Below, piece by piece: positions 1-8,438 of a DNA stretch of 64,000 nt. Position numbers and translations under genes: made by a program. A model generated the notes under the pieces. That model was not told the DNA's origin, searched no databases, and was given only the letters and a program-made list of their open reading frames with translations. Positions within the stretch are counted from its first letter, which is position 1. Each line of letters begins with the position of its first letter. Origin of the DNA: a virus. The stretch is from the IMG/VR virus record IMGVR_UViG_3300012205_000277, positions 1-64,000 of that record. The stretch is one strand, 5' to 3'.

Positions 1-2229
1 CGCTGCGCCTGGCGTCAGTACGATGTTGCCGCCGTTCGCGTTCGCACCGGTCCCAAGCGACGCTCCACCCGCGCCCGCCGTCAGATTGATCGCTCCACCC
101 GCTCCGCCTACCGCGTTCGTCCCTGTCCCGGCTCCGCCAGCTCCCGCTGCGATTGAAGGCGAACTGCCGATTCCGGCCGTTCCCGTTGCATTGCTGTCGG
201 CACCGCCCGTAACGCCGGTGATCGTGAGCAGTGCCATGGCATTCGTGCCCGTAGAAGTGGATACCGAAGCCGGCGCTGTCCCCGAAAGCGTGAATCCGGT
301 TGTTGCCGTATTTGGAAACGTGAAACTGCCGTTGCCGACTGGAGCAAGGAGTCCGGTCCCGGTTGAATCGAAAGTCGGAGAACTGGTTGCGCCACCGCGA
401 ACGATGGCAAAATAATTCGTGTTGTCGGAATAAATCCAGGCGCACTGGCCGGTGGTAAGTGCCAGAGTGGATGCGGCACTGGTATAAGCCGAGCCGGTCG
501 AATAACTGATATTCGATGTCGTTGGTGTGATCGTCGCCGTCCCTGTTCCAATATCGCAACCCACTATCACGAAGTTGGATCCAAAGCCCGCCGAGGCTGC
601 GCTTGGCAGCGTCACGGCGATCGAGCCCGCATTGCTGAAAGTGACGTAGCTGGCGCGGTCAGTAACCGCGATCGTGTAAGTCGTGCCCGTTTGCGCGTTC
701 GTTGGTACACCCGGAAGCGCCCAAGCTTCGAGCGCAGCAGCGCCGCCCGATGGAGTATTCGTCAAGATTTGCGGGACGCCATTCGGAGTCGTAGGACCAG
801 CCAAACGAGCCGCAGCGGGAGTGGAATTCTCAACGATGATATCGCCTAGGGTCGTCATGGGATTTGTAAAACTTCCGCACGTACCCCAAGAAGTCTGTTG
901 TGGGTTCGCACCATTTGTTTGCAGGCATTGCCCATTCGTTCCGGTGGTAGTCGGTAAATTGATACGATTTGGAGTTCCGGCTACGCTGGCTGCTCCGAAG
1001 GCCGCTGAACCACTCGTTGCGCCGTTGTAAATTGTCTGGCCCGGAGGATAGCTTACGCGATACACGTTGATGAAGTCGTACCAAGTAGTACCTGCAGTGC
1101 CAAACGGGGTCGAGACTAGCTCTAAGGTGGCAAATACAGCGTTCGATGGAACAACCCCAGTAGCAGCCAGCAGTACCCAACTTGTCGAAGAACTTGAGAT
1201 TACTAAAGCATCGCCTGGAAAGGCCGAGGTAGCCTGAAGATTCTTATCGATCCACCTGATGGCAATGTTCGCGGTCACTACCCCGTCTGTTTTGACCGCT
1301 CCACTCACATAGAAGGTTTCTCCAGGAATGACCGGAATATCGGTAAACGTAAATACTCCTGCCCCGGCAGTGTCCGTATTTGACAGACACTTCAAGCTCC
1401 GCAGCCCCTCATAAGGGGTGACGGTTTCATAGGAGCAAGTCATGTTAAGATTCGGGTCCCAACCGGGAGGAGGTAAAGGGGGATTCAAACCCTCGAAGTC
1501 ACCGTTATATACAACAGGCAGTGGACCCTCAATAAATGAACGCTTATTGAAGAAGGCCCCATCAGGGATGGTATCCATCGTAATCGCAGCACAACCCGGC
1601 GCGCTGTTGCGCGAAAAAGCATTCGCGAATTGATTGGCAGGACAATTCCCAACGCCGGAATAGGCCGATGTCAGCCCGGCATCGTTCAGAGTCCCGGATA
1701 AGGCGAATTGCTCGATGCCGCCGGAAGGATTCGATGCGGCGATGGTCAGGCCATTAACCGCGGATCCGTTTTGAAAATTCAGGATCGATTGCAGCGCATT
1801 GGGCGTGCCATTTGTTTGTAGCGTTGCGCTTCTGCCGCTCTGGGTAAAATAATTCGTTCCGTTATTGTATATGTCTACGCCGCTCCCGGTAGACAACGTT
1901 ATGCCAGATGAGCCATCAATGGTTCCAAAAAGAGGAGTGATGGTCACAAGCCCGGCACCCAAATTTTTCAATTGGAATACATATCCGGCGCCGCAGGTCG
2001 CAGCCGATGGAAGATTGACGGCAAAGGCCGAAGCACTGTTCAACGTAACAAGCTTCAAAGCGTCCGAACAGACAACGGTGTAAGGGGAAACGGTCTGGGC
2101 ATTCACGCCGCTGTTCATGCGCGCAGTGTTCTGCCCGTACAATGGGCCTGCCATGGCCAGAAGTAAAAGCAACTTATTGAATATTTTCGGGCCTCTCGCG
2201 GGGAACATCCATCTGATCGGATTTAGCAT
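1..2229 (-). CDS. Tail fiber / adhesin-like virion protein, 5' part (runs off left edge)
   Basis: The minus frame from ATG at 2229 stays open for 743 codons to the window edge, so the C-terminus is missing. The start follows a good ribosome site (AGGAAA, about 7 nt upstream). Residues about 15-33 form a basic then hydrophobic stretch (KLLLLLAMAGPLYGQ) like a signal peptide, odd for a phage fiber. Two related modules are visible near residues 47-130 and 510-600; both have a TYTI/PYTV start, an LPSAA core and end near NYF. Between them, near residue 250, a segment (NGDFEG, GW, GLRSLKC) resembles a carbohydrate-binding module of the CBM4/9 type. The visible end is Gly/Ala/Thr-rich, as in fiber shafts. 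The role in host binding is inferred from composition and from the neighbouring sugar genes. Confidence 0.75.
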   Translation of the reverse strand, partial: MLNPIRWMFPARGPKIFNKLLLLLAMAGPLYGQNTARMNSGVNAQTVSPYTVVCSDALKLVTLNSASAFAVNLPSAATCGAGYVFQLKNLGAGLVTITPLFGTIDGSSGITLSTGSGVDIYNNGTNYFTQSGRSATLQTNGTPNALQSILNFQNGSAVNGLTIAASNPSGGIEQFALSGTLNDAGLTSAYSGVGNCPANQFANAFSRNSAPGCAAITMDTIPDGAFFNKRSFIEGPLPVVYNGDFEGLNPPLPPPGWDPNLNMTCSYETVTPYEGLRSLKCLSNTDTAGAGVFTFTDIPVIPGETFYVSGAVKTDGVVTANIAIRWIDKNLQATSAFPGDALVISSSSTSWVLLAATGVVPSNAVFATLELVSTPFGTAGTTWYDFINVYRVSYPPGQTIYNGATSGSAAFGAASVAGTPNRINLPTTTGTNGQCLQTNGANPQQTSWGTCGSFTNPMTTLGDIIVENSTPAAARLAGPTTPNGVPQILTNTPSGGAAALEAWALPGVPTNAQTGTTYTIAVTDRASYVTFSNAGSIAVTLPSAASAGFGSNFVIVGCDIGTGTATITPTTSNISYSTGSAYTSAASTLALTTGQCAWIYSDNTNYFAIVRGGATSSPTFDSTGTGLLAPVGNGSFTFPNTATTGFTLSGTAPASVSTSTGTNAMALLTITGVTGGADSNATGTAGIGSSPSIAAGAGGAGTGTNAVGGAGGAINLTAGAGGASLGTGANANGGNIVLTPGAA

Positions 2230-2240
2230 GTGCGTTTCCT

Positions 2241-2276
2241 AAAAACGGTACCAAGGAAATGCACCACGGACAACCA
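2241..2276 (-). promoter_or_regulatory. Leader/promoter element, copy A
   Basis: This 36-nt stretch just upstream of the tail-fiber start matches 13234-13269, upstream of the prohead protease, at 29 of 36 positions. The shared core on the plus strand is GAAATGCACCAC. Both copies sit a few bases before a minus-strand virion gene, so a shared late promoter or leader is likely. No clear sigma-70 boxes are seen. Confidence 0.5.
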
Positions 2277-2281
2277 CTTTA

Positions 2282-3139
2282 CTAGAAGATGGTACCTGCG
2301 CAGGCGAGCGCTGCCGGCATATCGCCGATGAAAGTGTTCGTACCCATATGCGTTGATTTTATCCAGGGACAAAGCAAAACTTTGTAACCCATGGCGATGC
2401 TGCTGAAGCAAAACCAGTAATCTTCAGAATCGTATTCGTGTGTTTCCGGATTGATGCCGACCTTGAAAAAATCATGGATGCGGCCGGGATTCGATGCGGG
2501 ATCGTGGCGAGCTTCATACCAGCGGTCCGGATAGACTTTCATGAATTTCAAAAACACTTCGCGCTTGACCATCAGGATCCCGGTACCGACATGCTTCATC
2601 GGCTCCGGCTGATCGAGTTGAATGGTCTTTTCGCCTTCAAATGCCGGGAAATTCAAGACGAAGTCGCCGCCGATTCTAGGAAGATCCTCAGCCGTAAACG
2701 CCTGGCCGCTCGTCTTGAACTGATGCGCAAGGCCTGCAGGATCGAAACCATTCGGAGAAGGATTGTTGTGGCTCCATTCGAGGACGCGGCGCGCGATCGC
2801 GTATTGAATGCGGTCCCAGCGGATGGATTTCTTGCTGCAAGGAACGCCCAAAATATCCTTGTCCATTTCGAGCATCGCGACGATGTCGCGCGGATCGAAA
2901 CCGATATCGGCATCGATGAAGCAGGCATGGGTATTCGAGCTTTCTTTTAGAAAACTGTCGGCCAGGCGGTTCCGCGCCCGGCTGATCAAGGATTCGTTGT
3001 AGACGCTGCTCCAGCCGAAATCGACGCCCAGTTCTTTGCAGAGGTAGGCGAGATGCACAAAAGAATCGTGATAATTGATGGTGAGATTGCCGCCGTACAT
3101 CGGCGTCAGGATATACAGCGATTTCCCGCGTAGACTCAT
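2282..3139 (-). CDS. Phage glycosyltransferase, GT-A type
   Basis: The 285-aa product resembles phage-encoded GT-A glycosyltransferases. It has an N-terminal strand ending LTPMYGG, an SLISRARNRLA segment, and a DADIGF motif near residue 76 that supplies the DxD-type metal site. Later come HVGTGILMVKREVF and a C-terminal acceptor region (DSEDYWFCF). It probably transfers a sugar in the cytoplasm to a virion protein, DNA or a glycan; the acceptor is unknown. It is the last gene of the sugar cluster before the fiber. It ends in tandem stops, TAG then TAA, so amber readthrough would add one residue only. Confidence 0.75.
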   Translation of the reverse strand: MSLRGKSLYILTPMYGGNLTINYHDSFVHLAYLCKELGVDFGWSSVYNESLISRARNRLADSFLKESSNTHACFIDADIGFDPRDIVAMLEMDKDILGVPCSKKSIRWDRIQYAIARRVLEWSHNNPSPNGFDPAGLAHQFKTSGQAFTAEDLPRIGGDFVLNFPAFEGEKTIQLDQPEPMKHVGTGILMVKREVFLKFMKVYPDRWYEARHDPASNPGRIHDFFKVGINPETHEYDSEDYWFCFSSIAMGYKVLLCPWIKSTHMGTNTFIGDMPAALACAGTIF

Positions 3140-3163
3140 GCAGGCCGGAATAATATCACAAAT

Positions 3164-4372
3164 TCATTTTGAAGCGCTGCGCACCAATGATTCTTTTTCG
3201 GTGATGCGCATGGGATCGATCAGGAATTGCCCGGACTTGACTTGGAGTCCGCGATATTCCGCAGAATCTATTGTTATCACGATCGTGCGGCAGGCCAGCA
3301 CTTCCTCCAAGTGCTCCGCCATGATCAGCGGGTCATGAACCCTCACGGTTCGGCCCATGGCCCTTAATTCCGTCATGAGCGCCATGCCGGCAGATTCTTC
3401 GGTGATGGCTGTGCCCGCTTTGTAGGCAAGACCCAGGATCCCGACGTCGCCATTTACTGGAATCTGCGCCAAGATGAATTTCAGCATTGTTTCGTTGATG
3501 GCGTCGGTAGCGGCCGCCAAATGGGCGGTGATTCCGGCTTTTTTGGCAACACATTGGAACATCCGGTTATCGCGCGGGAAACAGGGCCCACCGTAGCTCA
3601 AACCCGGCTGTAATGCTTTGTGCCCGATACGGCTATCGCGGCCGATGAAATTGAGAATCATGTGTGGGTCGGCTCCCAATTGTTTCGCTACCATGCCCAC
3701 CTGGTTCGCAAAACTGATCTTCATGGTAATCGCGCAATTCAAGGAAATCTTCGCGAGTTCGGCTTCGACCAAAGACATGCTTTGGAAATCGCAAAGCTGC
3801 AGGCGTGAATAAAGGCGGAACACTTCCTCGGCTGCCGCCTTGTCATTGGCGCCAATCAAGCCAATGTCCGGATGAACCAGGTCGCGCATGACCGTTCCGA
3901 GAGCGATCAATTCCGGCTTGTAGACCAGCTGGATGTTGGCCGAATGCTGCTGGATGGCCGGCAAAAGAATCTTCTCGCAACTCCCCGGCGTCACCGTGGA
4001 TGCAATGATGAAAAAATACGGGCTCTTGCGGTTTTGCTCGCTGACCGCATTGGCAATCGCTGCGATTCCATCAAGTAGATGGTGGTTGCTAAAACTTCCG
4101 TCAGCAAGGCTTGGCGTGGGAGCAACGAAGATGCAAGCTTCCGTCGAGCCAACCGCTTCCTGCGGGTCGGTCGTCGCGTTTAGGAATGGCCCCGTTTTCT
4201 GGATGGCTACCTCGAGTTCAGGCTCCTGGATGGGAGAGCATTTCCCATTGACGTGATGAACTTTCATGCGATCGAGGTCGTACCCGGTTACCTGCAAGCC
4301 GGTGCGCGCAAACGATACCGCCAGGGGCAAGCCCAGGCGTCCTAATCCAAGTACGCAGAGATGGTTGATCAT
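3164..4372 (-). CDS. UDP-glucose / UDP-ManNAc-type 6-dehydrogenase
   Basis: The 402-aa product has the length and order of the nucleotide-sugar dehydrogenase family, which oxidises a UDP-hexose to the uronic acid with two NAD+. Residues 7-15 hold the Rossmann loop (LGLGRLGLP). The central helix AKISLNCAITMKISFANQ matches the dimerisation and substrate region. GGPCFPRD near residue 265 carries the catalytic cysteine. The C-terminal third (GILGLAYKAGT, VRVHDP) is the UDP-binding domain. The start overlaps the upstream stop by 4 nt (ATGA). In this context it should supply an acidic sugar to the adjacent glycosyltransferases. Confidence 0.85.
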   Translation of the reverse strand: MINHLCVLGLGRLGLPLAVSFARTGLQVTGYDLDRMKVHHVNGKCSPIQEPELEVAIQKTGPFLNATTDPQEAVGSTEACIFVAPTPSLADGSFSNHHLLDGIAAIANAVSEQNRKSPYFFIIASTVTPGSCEKILLPAIQQHSANIQLVYKPELIALGTVMRDLVHPDIGLIGANDKAAAEEVFRLYSRLQLCDFQSMSLVEAELAKISLNCAITMKISFANQVGMVAKQLGADPHMILNFIGRDSRIGHKALQPGLSYGGPCFPRDNRMFQCVAKKAGITAHLAAATDAINETMLKFILAQIPVNGDVGILGLAYKAGTAITEESAGMALMTELRAMGRTVRVHDPLIMAEHLEEVLACRTIVITIDSAEYRGLQVKSGQFLIDPMRITEKESLVRSASK

Positions 4373-4632
4373 CTGAGGGTAAACATAAATTCGTGCGGTT
4401 CGAGTATCCCGGTCAGATCAAGACGCACCGGGATTATGCCGCAAACGAAAAACCCTTCGGCATCGGAAATTTCGCGCAAACAAGACCAAAGAGCGCCGCC
4501 AATCATAAGCGACGGTTGCGGCTTGCCATGGACTCCTTGTAATAGCTGCTGGAATTCACCGAAGGCGGACAAGATCTGCTCGTAGGGCCATCCTTCGACC
4601 GCTGGCAAGGTGATGGAAGAAGTTTTTGACAT
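4369..4632 (-). CDS. Small hypothetical protein, possibly a readthrough extension of the upstream gene
   Basis: An 87-aa protein of unknown family (GWPYEQILSAFGEFQQLL, then GGALWSCLREI). It begins only 3 nt after the TAG stop of the upstream glycosyltransferase and in the same frame, so amber readthrough would fuse the two. No strong ribosome site precedes its ATG. Its stop overlaps the dehydrogenase start. Confidence 0.6.
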   Translation of the reverse strand: MSKTSSITLPAVEGWPYEQILSAFGEFQQLLQGVHGKPQPSLMIGGALWSCLREISDAEGFFVCGIIPVRLDLTGILEPHEFMFTLR

Positions 4633-4635
4633 TTT

Positions 4636-5343
4636 CTAGAACCAGGACTCTCCGCACTGGTTGCAGCGCCGCATCCCGCCGGCGAGCCCTGTCGCCGTAC
4701 TCCCACATTTTGGACAAACCGGCAACCGTTGTCCAACAAGAAGATCGGGAAGGTTCGTTCTTCGTATCTGGTCTACCGGCTGTACGTGGTCCGTTTTGCT
4801 GCCGCGGTAGAAGTAAAAATACATGACTTCGGGGATGTAATGCTCCGTCTTGACAATGCCCAGATTGCGCAACTGCGTTGACCAGCGCTCGTCCTCGCCG
4901 AAGCCGCCGGACATCTTGGCTTGCAGCGCCAATTCGCGGCGAATCGGATTTAGGTGCGAAATGTCGCGATAAAAACCGTCCTGGTCCGCATTCCATTCTT
5001 TGTATTGGAGCGAATGATAAGTCGGCTTCTGCTTTTCTCCGTCCACATACAATTGAAGACGAAAGCCCACGTAGTCGACTCCATCGAGCAATGGATAGAT
5101 TGTCGAGACATAGGAGGCCGGCACCAAATCGTCATCATCCACTTGCGATATATACTCAGCAGAGGATGCCTCGATCATAGCTTGGCGGTTAGTTCCTAGA
5201 TCCATGCGTTGGTCGAATAGGCGGGTCTTGAATTCAACATCCGAATATTCTTCAAGTTGAGGTTTTAGAACGGCACTGATGCGCGCCAGAAAACGTTCTC
5301 GAGAAGGTTGAGTCAAGCAAAGGATGCTCCATTTGGCGTTCAT
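4636..5343 (-). CDS. Family-2-like glycosyltransferase with C-terminal zinc ribbon
   Basis: A 235-aa protein. The start at 5343 is chosen because its ATG overlaps the upstream HNH stop (ATGA); the frame is open further but that part reads as shadow. ILCLTQPSRERFLARI resembles a GT2 N-terminus, and QVDDDDLVP near residue 79 supplies the acidic nucleotide/metal site. The last 40 residues hold CPKCG...CNQCG, a zinc ribbon. The stop is TAG and the next ORF follows in frame after one codon. Confidence 0.7.
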   Translation of the reverse strand: MNAKWSILCLTQPSRERFLARISAVLKPQLEEYSDVEFKTRLFDQRMDLGTNRQAMIEASSAEYISQVDDDDLVPASYVSTIYPLLDGVDYVGFRLQLYVDGEKQKPTYHSLQYKEWNADQDGFYRDISHLNPIRRELALQAKMSGGFGEDERWSTQLRNLGIVKTEHYIPEVMYFYFYRGSKTDHVQPVDQIRRTNLPDLLVGQRLPVCPKCGSTATGLAGGMRRCNQCGESWF

Positions 5344-5864
5344 AGGATGACAGTTCTGTGCGCTGTAACGGTGACCTGCCCCCAGTTCGCAAGAGCCTCT
5401 TTGAAGACGCGATTGGCTCGCATATTGTTTTGTTGTTGTTTCCGGGTGGCCCATCTACAATTTAAAGGCTCATAGTTACCAAGTTTGTTATTCCGCTCCA
5501 GGCTTTTATTCTTAGGGCGGTCGCCCATGTCAGCAAGGAAATGTAGGAATCCATCGGGACCGAGCCAACGATTGCAAACATTAATTCCACGGCCGCCATA
5601 TCGATGAAAATTATCGTTTCGTGGGTTACAGCAACGCTGTATCATATGGTCCCAAGACATGTAGGTTCGTGTTCTTCTCTTGCGTCGATTATGTCCATGA
5701 TGGGTAGCGGCTACGTGTCCAAGTGCTGCATTTTTTAATGGCCCAACCCAGCCTCGCGTCTTTGCATATTTCTGTCGTCTACTTGCGTACATACACGACC
5801 TACACTGTGCGGAATATTTACCCTTGATATTGCCGCAGCTACATTTATTCCACAGATGCCTCAT
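5340..5864 (-). CDS. HNH-family homing endonuclease-like protein
   Basis: A 174-aa protein with an N-terminal CxC...CRSC zinc knuckle (residues 8-24) and the block SWDHMIQRCCNPRND, YGGRGINVCNRW, DMGDRPKNKSLER, NCRWAT. This block is typical of phage free-standing HNH-type endonucleases. It lies between two glycosyltransferase genes and overlaps the upstream one by 20 nt, as expected for a mobile insertion that kept both neighbours intact. Confidence 0.75.
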   Translation of the reverse strand: MRHLWNKCSCGNIKGKYSAQCRSCMYASRRQKYAKTRGWVGPLKNAALGHVAATHHGHNRRKRRTRTYMSWDHMIQRCCNPRNDNFHRYGGRGINVCNRWLGPDGFLHFLADMGDRPKNKSLERNNKLGNYEPLNCRWATRKQQQNNMRANRVFKEALANWGQVTVTAHRTVIL

Positions 5865-6552
5865 AACTTGCCTTTCTTAATTTTTCTATATCGACCTCAC
5901 GCAACGGCGCTAGGTCTTCGTAGAGTTGAGATACATTGTCACGCGAATGACGTTCCAATCGATCGTCGTAGGTTTTATCTTGGGGGCCCTTGCCAAGCCA
6001 AAAATGGAGATGCTCTATGATAAAAGTCAAATATTTTCTCCTACCAAGAGCATTTGCAACTTCATTCAAGTGAGTATCGCCGTAGTCTGAGGAATAGAAT
6101 GGAGGAGTTAAATATCCGAGCGTCTCCAGCCATCTGCGATGAACAAATGGGTGACAGCCAAACTTTCCCTGACTACCACTCGGAAGGTTCGTTCCATCGG
6201 ATCCGTGAACCAGTAAAATTTTGTCAGGATATTTAGAGAATTCCCTATAAACCAAACTATCCCATCCACGTGTTCGGAATGCAATATCGTCATTCCCCTG
6301 ATGGAAAATTTCGCCAATGGCCGCGGCTGCGCATTTATTCCACATATTCGAAAGAACGATGCGCGGACCGATGAGGAATTGGACTTCGAGATTAAATTCC
6401 TCGTTGAAATTGAAATAGGTCAAGGCATCGTCTTGATCCACATAGGCGATAAATTGAAGGCAGTCACGATCATCTGCCGTGTCGAGAGCCGAACGGACGG
6501 CGTGTTCCAGGCCTCGGCGGCGTCCCCGCGTCGGAATTAAAATAGAAATCAT
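5845..6552 (-). CDS. Family-2-like glycosyltransferase
   Basis: A 235-aa protein. The start at 6552 overlaps the upstream methyltransferase stop (ATGA) and gives MISILIPTRGR, a classic GT2 beginning. YVDQDDALTYF near residue 37 and FHQGNDDIAF near residue 85 are the acidic nucleotide-sugar and metal segments. The C-terminal region (HLHFWLGKGPQDKTYDDRLE) is usual for phage GT2 relatives. It belongs to the sugar cluster behind the tail fiber. Confidence 0.75.
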   Translation of the reverse strand: MISILIPTRGRRRGLEHAVRSALDTADDRDCLQFIAYVDQDDALTYFNFNEEFNLEVQFLIGPRIVLSNMWNKCAAAAIGEIFHQGNDDIAFRTRGWDSLVYREFSKYPDKILLVHGSDGTNLPSGSQGKFGCHPFVHRRWLETLGYLTPPFYSSDYGDTHLNEVANALGRRKYLTFIIEHLHFWLGKGPQDKTYDDRLERHSRDNVSQLYEDLAPLREVDIEKLRKASYEASVE

Positions 6553-7046
6553 TCGGGGCGTTGGAAGATCGCGAAACCTACGACGGAGGGCAATACCAGA
6601 TGGGGCCAATCCCGCGCGGCGGCAAAGCTTCCGTACATATTCTGGTAGGCTACGCAGGCATCGTGCCAGCAGACAATCCCGCCGGGAGCAATATTGTGGT
6701 CTCCAAGGCTCATCAATTCCTTCTCGCGCACATTCGGGTCGCCGGAATCGATGTGGACAAAATGCATTGGCGAGGTCCTTGAAGCAAGAAGGTCTTGCCC
6801 TGACATCTGCACGACATCCACCATCGGCAGGTCTAAGAATCGTTGGCGCGCCGGACCGATGCGCTCTGGATCGATGTCGCAGGTAATCAAGCGTCCCGTG
6901 CCGTTATCGCGGAGAGCCCGGCCAATCCATTCGGCCGAATCGCCGACAAACGTGCCGGTTTCAATGCAGACGATCGGCTTAACCATCCGGACTAGCCCGT
7001 AAAGGAGCGCACCCACTTCCTGTTCGACCCCGCGGCCTTCGACCAT
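6549..7046 (-). CDS. SAM-dependent methyltransferase, class I
   Basis: The ATG at 7046 gives 165 aa; a GTG at 7097 would add 17 residues and overlap the upstream gene. CIETGTFVGDSAEWIG is the SAM-binding loop, ITCDIDPERIGPARQRF the acidic ribose contact, and VHIDSGDPNVREKEL the region after strand 4. The pattern is that of the Methyltransf_24 / cephalosporin-hydroxylase-like group seen in sugar modification clusters. Its substrate is probably a sugar built by neighbouring enzymes, by context only. Confidence 0.7.
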   Translation of the reverse strand: MVEGRGVEQEVGALLYGLVRMVKPIVCIETGTFVGDSAEWIGRALRDNGTGRLITCDIDPERIGPARQRFLDLPMVDVVQMSGQDLLASRTSPMHFVHIDSGDPNVREKELMSLGDHNIAPGGIVCWHDACVAYQNMYGSFAAARDWPHLVLPSVVGFAIFQRPE

Positions 7047-7056
7047 GTTGTACTGG

Positions 7057-8088
7057 CTACGCGGTCGACCCGCCGGCAATGCTTGGTACTGTCGCACGGT
7101 TCATCACCTTTCCGATCATTTTCTGGAGCATGCCTTCAAGGGTATAGTCCCGCCGCACCAACTCGCCGCCGGCGCGCGCGATTCTTTCACATTCTTCGGG
7201 ATGTTCCAGGTAATACTTGACTTGCTTCCCGTTGTTGGCGAAAAATCCCAGCTCATAGTAGACGATATGGATTCCCTCTTTAAAAATCGTGAGGTTCTTG
7301 GCGGCATCGCCCGGGAAACGCGGAAACATGACCAACGTATCGCTGGCCATGATATCGAAGGTTTTTTCCACCAGCAATCGTGACATTGGGGGCAAAAGAA
7401 AAAAAATTCTTATCTGACGGTAGTTCTCCGCCAGAAGCTCGGTCGTTTCGCGTTCGCGAAGCCCGCCGAGATCCTGGACGAGAACGCAGCCGGAATAGAA
7501 AGTGGTTTTTGCGCCGACGTGCTGGATCAGCTTCATCAGATATTCATGCCGTTGCTGATAGAGCGAGCCGATGAAGCCGAGATCGTATTTCTTTAGCTTA
7601 CTGATAATCGGTCCATCCGACAGACCGTTCAATGTCGGCGGATGGAAGATCGTGGTATCGGCGCCGTACGGCAGCCACTCGCCGCCATATTTTTCAGCGT
7701 CCTGGGCTGCCGGGAAGGAATAGTACCTTGCCCATTTCTTCAGTTCCGGCACGCGCTGCGGCAGCCAGAGGTCGCCGCGGTCCATGGACTCATCGAACCG
7801 CGCGAGCACCGGCACTTTCTCCATGAGCAGCTCCCACTGCTCGAATGGATATATCACTTTGAGCCAGGGCTGGGTGTATTCGTGATAGAACGAAATTACC
7901 AAATCCGATTCAAGCAACTGTTCCATGGTCGGCATCTTGGCCAGGATTTCAGCAGTGACTTGCACGGTGTTGCCGGGGAAAAAGCAATCGCGCACTTCAT
8001 GTCCCATTCTCGTCAGCGTATTGTAATAGCCGCCGAGAGCGTAGCTGCAGGCCAAAAAATTCCGCGGGTAAAAAATCGCGATCTTCAC
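7057..8088 (-). CDS. CgeB-like glycosyltransferase, GT-B fold
   Basis: A 343-aa protein. The start GTG at 8088 overlaps the upstream TGA by GTGA; a TTG at 8097 is also possible. The N-terminus (IAIFYPRNFLACSYALGGYY) and C-terminal half (LGFIGSLYQQRHEYLMKL, FDIMASDTLVMFPRFPGD, YYLEHPEECERIARAG) match the spore-protein CgeB / Glyco_trans_1_2 pattern. That family lacks a DxD motif and uses a C-terminal nucleotide-sugar domain. It is the first glycosyltransferase transcribed in the sugar cluster. Confidence 0.7.
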   Translation of the reverse strand: MKIAIFYPRNFLACSYALGGYYNTLTRMGHEVRDCFFPGNTVQVTAEILAKMPTMEQLLESDLVISFYHEYTQPWLKVIYPFEQWELLMEKVPVLARFDESMDRGDLWLPQRVPELKKWARYYSFPAAQDAEKYGGEWLPYGADTTIFHPPTLNGLSDGPIISKLKKYDLGFIGSLYQQRHEYLMKLIQHVGAKTTFYSGCVLVQDLGGLRERETTELLAENYRQIRIFFLLPPMSRLLVEKTFDIMASDTLVMFPRFPGDAAKNLTIFKEGIHIVYYELGFFANNGKQVKYYLEHPEECERIARAGGELVRRDYTLEGMLQKMIGKVMNRATVPSIAGGSTA

Positions 8089-8438
8089 GGTTTCCAACCT
8101 CTTGTGGTTTCCGCGGCCTTCGGTATATCGTAGCTGATGCCAAACTCGGTCGCGCGCATCCCGGGGAATTTTTCTTCGTATTGTCCGGAAAGATGGTCGG
8201 CTTCCTCGATCATCTGCTTCTGAAATTCTTCCACCGTAAAAATTCCTTTCTTGACCAAGAGGCCCAGCAAGGCGTTTAATTCAGCGCGCATCAGGATGGT
8301 AACTTCGCGATGATCTTTGACGGCCTTGCATTCCGCATCGGTATCGCTGCGCGTGCCCAACTGCCAGGCAGCAAAGGGCTGCCGCCACTTCGTCAAGATG
8401 TTCAGGTGGCGCATCAATTCTTGCTCTAGTTCAGCCAT
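8085..8438 (-). CDS. Hypothetical protein
   Basis: A 117-aa, mostly helical protein with charged segments (MAELEQELMRHLNILTKW; VEEFQKQMIEEADHLSGQ). No family recognised. It overlaps the upstream TAA by one base (TAATG) and the downstream GTG start, so it is translated with its neighbours. Confidence 0.7.
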   Translation of the reverse strand: MAELEQELMRHLNILTKWRQPFAAWQLGTRSDTDAECKAVKDHREVTILMRAELNALLGLLVKKGIFTVEEFQKQMIEEADHLSGQYEEKFPGMRATEFGISYDIPKAAETTRGWKP

